Assembly: GCA_964463605.1 (NCBI GenBank)
Contig: CAYXBZ010000044.1
Coordinates: forward strand, 1 to 6,586
Direction of reading: 5' to 3'
DNA: 6,586 bases
Origin: DAOLOF01 sp964463605
GTDB taxonomy: Bacteria; Patescibacteriota; Microgenomatia; UBA1400; PJMF01
Positions 6,014 to 6,586 of this stretch are shown piece after piece. The first letter of the stretch is position 1; every line of letters starts with the position of its first letter. The notes below the pieces were generated by a model that worked only from the letters and a program-made list of their open reading frames with translations, was not told the origin of the DNA and did not search any database. The position numbers and the translations under genes are program-made.

Positions 6014-6586
6014 TTACTGGGTAAAGTACTCCACGGTTTGCCTGAGTCCGTCTTCTAAATTCATCTTAGCCTCCCAACCTAGGCTCTTTTTTGCTTTAAT
6101 GGCATCAGCCGTTAAAACTTGTGGATCGCCTGGCCTTTCGGGAAAGTGTTTAATCTTGGGCTCTTTGTTCATGATTTTCCCGATCATCTTAACCAGTTCT
6201 AAGACTGAGGCCGGCTTTTCTGTTGACAGATTTAGATAATGATATTGGTCGGGCTCTCTTTCCATTAACTCAATGGCTTTAAGGTGGGCCTCAACAATAT
6301 CGCTGATATAAACAAAATCACGTTGGTGGGAACCGTTGCCCCAAATTGTTACCTCTTGGTCGTTTTTTATTTGATCGATGAATCTGGGTATCGCATGAGT
6401 TTCTGGTTGATGATGCTCTTCTGGGCCGTACAGATTAAAGTAGCGCAGTGCAGCTCCGGTAAAACCATGAGCTTTTACATAAGATGACAGCAGAGCTTCC
6501 ATGGCCAGTTTGGTCATCCCGTAAGGATTAATAGGCATGGTTCTGTCGTCTTCTTTTATAGGAACGCGCAACGGTTCACCATAAAT
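6014..6586 (-). CDS. GalE-like NAD-dependent epimerase (5' end missing)
   Basis: C-terminal 190 residues of an extended SDR, close to UDP-glucose 4-epimerase-type enzymes that invert C4 of UDP-sugars. The frame stays open to the right edge, so the Rossmann N-terminus (roughly 120 residues, including the GxxGxxG motif) lies outside the window; a TTG at 6571 that could look like a start is internal. Counting from the edge, IYGEP is at 1-5, catalytic YGMTK at 22-26 (Y22, K26), LRYFNLYGPEE follows, then WGNGSHQRDFVYISDIVEAH, YLNLSTEKPASVLELV and the substrate/dimer region ERPGDPQVLTADAIKAKKSL, ending LEDGLRQTVEYFTQ. These match family order with nothing missing. Whether the substrate is UDP-Glc/Gal, UDP-GlcNAc or another sugar cannot be told from this part. 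It converges on the DUF4956 gene with 16 bp between stops. Confidence 0.92.
   Translation of the reverse strand: MYGEPLRVPIKEDDRTMPINPYGMTKLAMEALLSSYVKAHGFTGAALRYFNLYGPEEHHQPETHAIPRFIDQIKNDQEVTIWGNGSHQRDFVYISDIVEAHLKAIELMEREPDQYHYLNLSTEKPASVLELVKMIGKIMNKEPKIKHFPERPGDPQVLTADAIKAKKSLGWEAKMNLEDGLRQTVEYFTQ

Noticed and set aside
6284..6487. 67-residue open frame on the plus strand inside the right-hand epimerase
   Set aside because: It is antisense to conserved epimerase motifs and is a frame shadow.
6569..6571. TTG as the start of the right-hand epimerase
   Set aside because: The frame continues upstream as IYGEP, a conserved internal epimerase motif, so the true start is beyond the window.
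1..6586. Mobile element, CRISPR array, tRNA or rRNA
   Set aside because: No transposase, terminal inverted repeats, regularly spaced repeats or RNA-gene signatures were seen on either strand.

Overview
The window is a piece of a bacterial genome of moderate to low GC (about 40% by eye). It uses the standard genetic code, and none of the visible genes has a clear Shine-Dalgarno sequence. Nothing in it is diagnostic of a taxon. Split nucleotide-sugar epimerases, SD-poor starts and an envelope-directed VTC/CotH/DUF4956 set would fit a candidate-phylum (Patescibacteria-like) or other surface-polymer-rich bacterium, but that is inference.

Layout. Positions 1-854 (minus) hold most of a UDP-glucuronate 4-epimerase-type extended SDR, cut at its C-terminus by the left edge. 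After a 124-bp divergent intergenic region comes an unrecognised 273-residue protein (979-1800, plus). Its 3' end overlaps a small convergent hypothetical gene (1769-2047, minus) by 32 bp. A compact divergent promoter region (about 2048-2173) follows, with a -10 element facing each way. Then comes a plus-strand block: an 83-residue helical protein (2174-2425), a VTC-domain polyphosphate polymerase-like protein (2444-3277), a membrane-anchored CotH-type atypical kinase with accessory extracellular domains (3282-5231), and a four-helix DUF4956 membrane protein with a soluble tail (5290-5997). The right end (6014-6586, minus) is the C-terminal two thirds of a second, GalE-like epimerase that runs off the right edge.

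How they may work together. The VTC, CotH and DUF4956 families are known to co-occur in bacterial genomes. Here they are co-directional with gaps of 4 and 58 bp. The VTC protein is soluble and carries the full set of basic and acidic tunnel residues, so it probably makes a phosphate polymer from nucleotide on the cytosolic face. DUF4956 supplies a membrane part that this VTC protein lacks. CotH is anchored with its kinase fold predicted to lie outside the membrane. A plausible but untested model is a three-part system that makes a phosphate-rich product, moves it across the membrane, and modifies a surface partner. The flanking epimerases, which make UDP-uronic acid or UDP-galactose-type sugars, place it in an envelope-polymer neighbourhood. 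No RNA genes, mobile elements, CRISPR arrays or convincing intrinsic terminators were seen.
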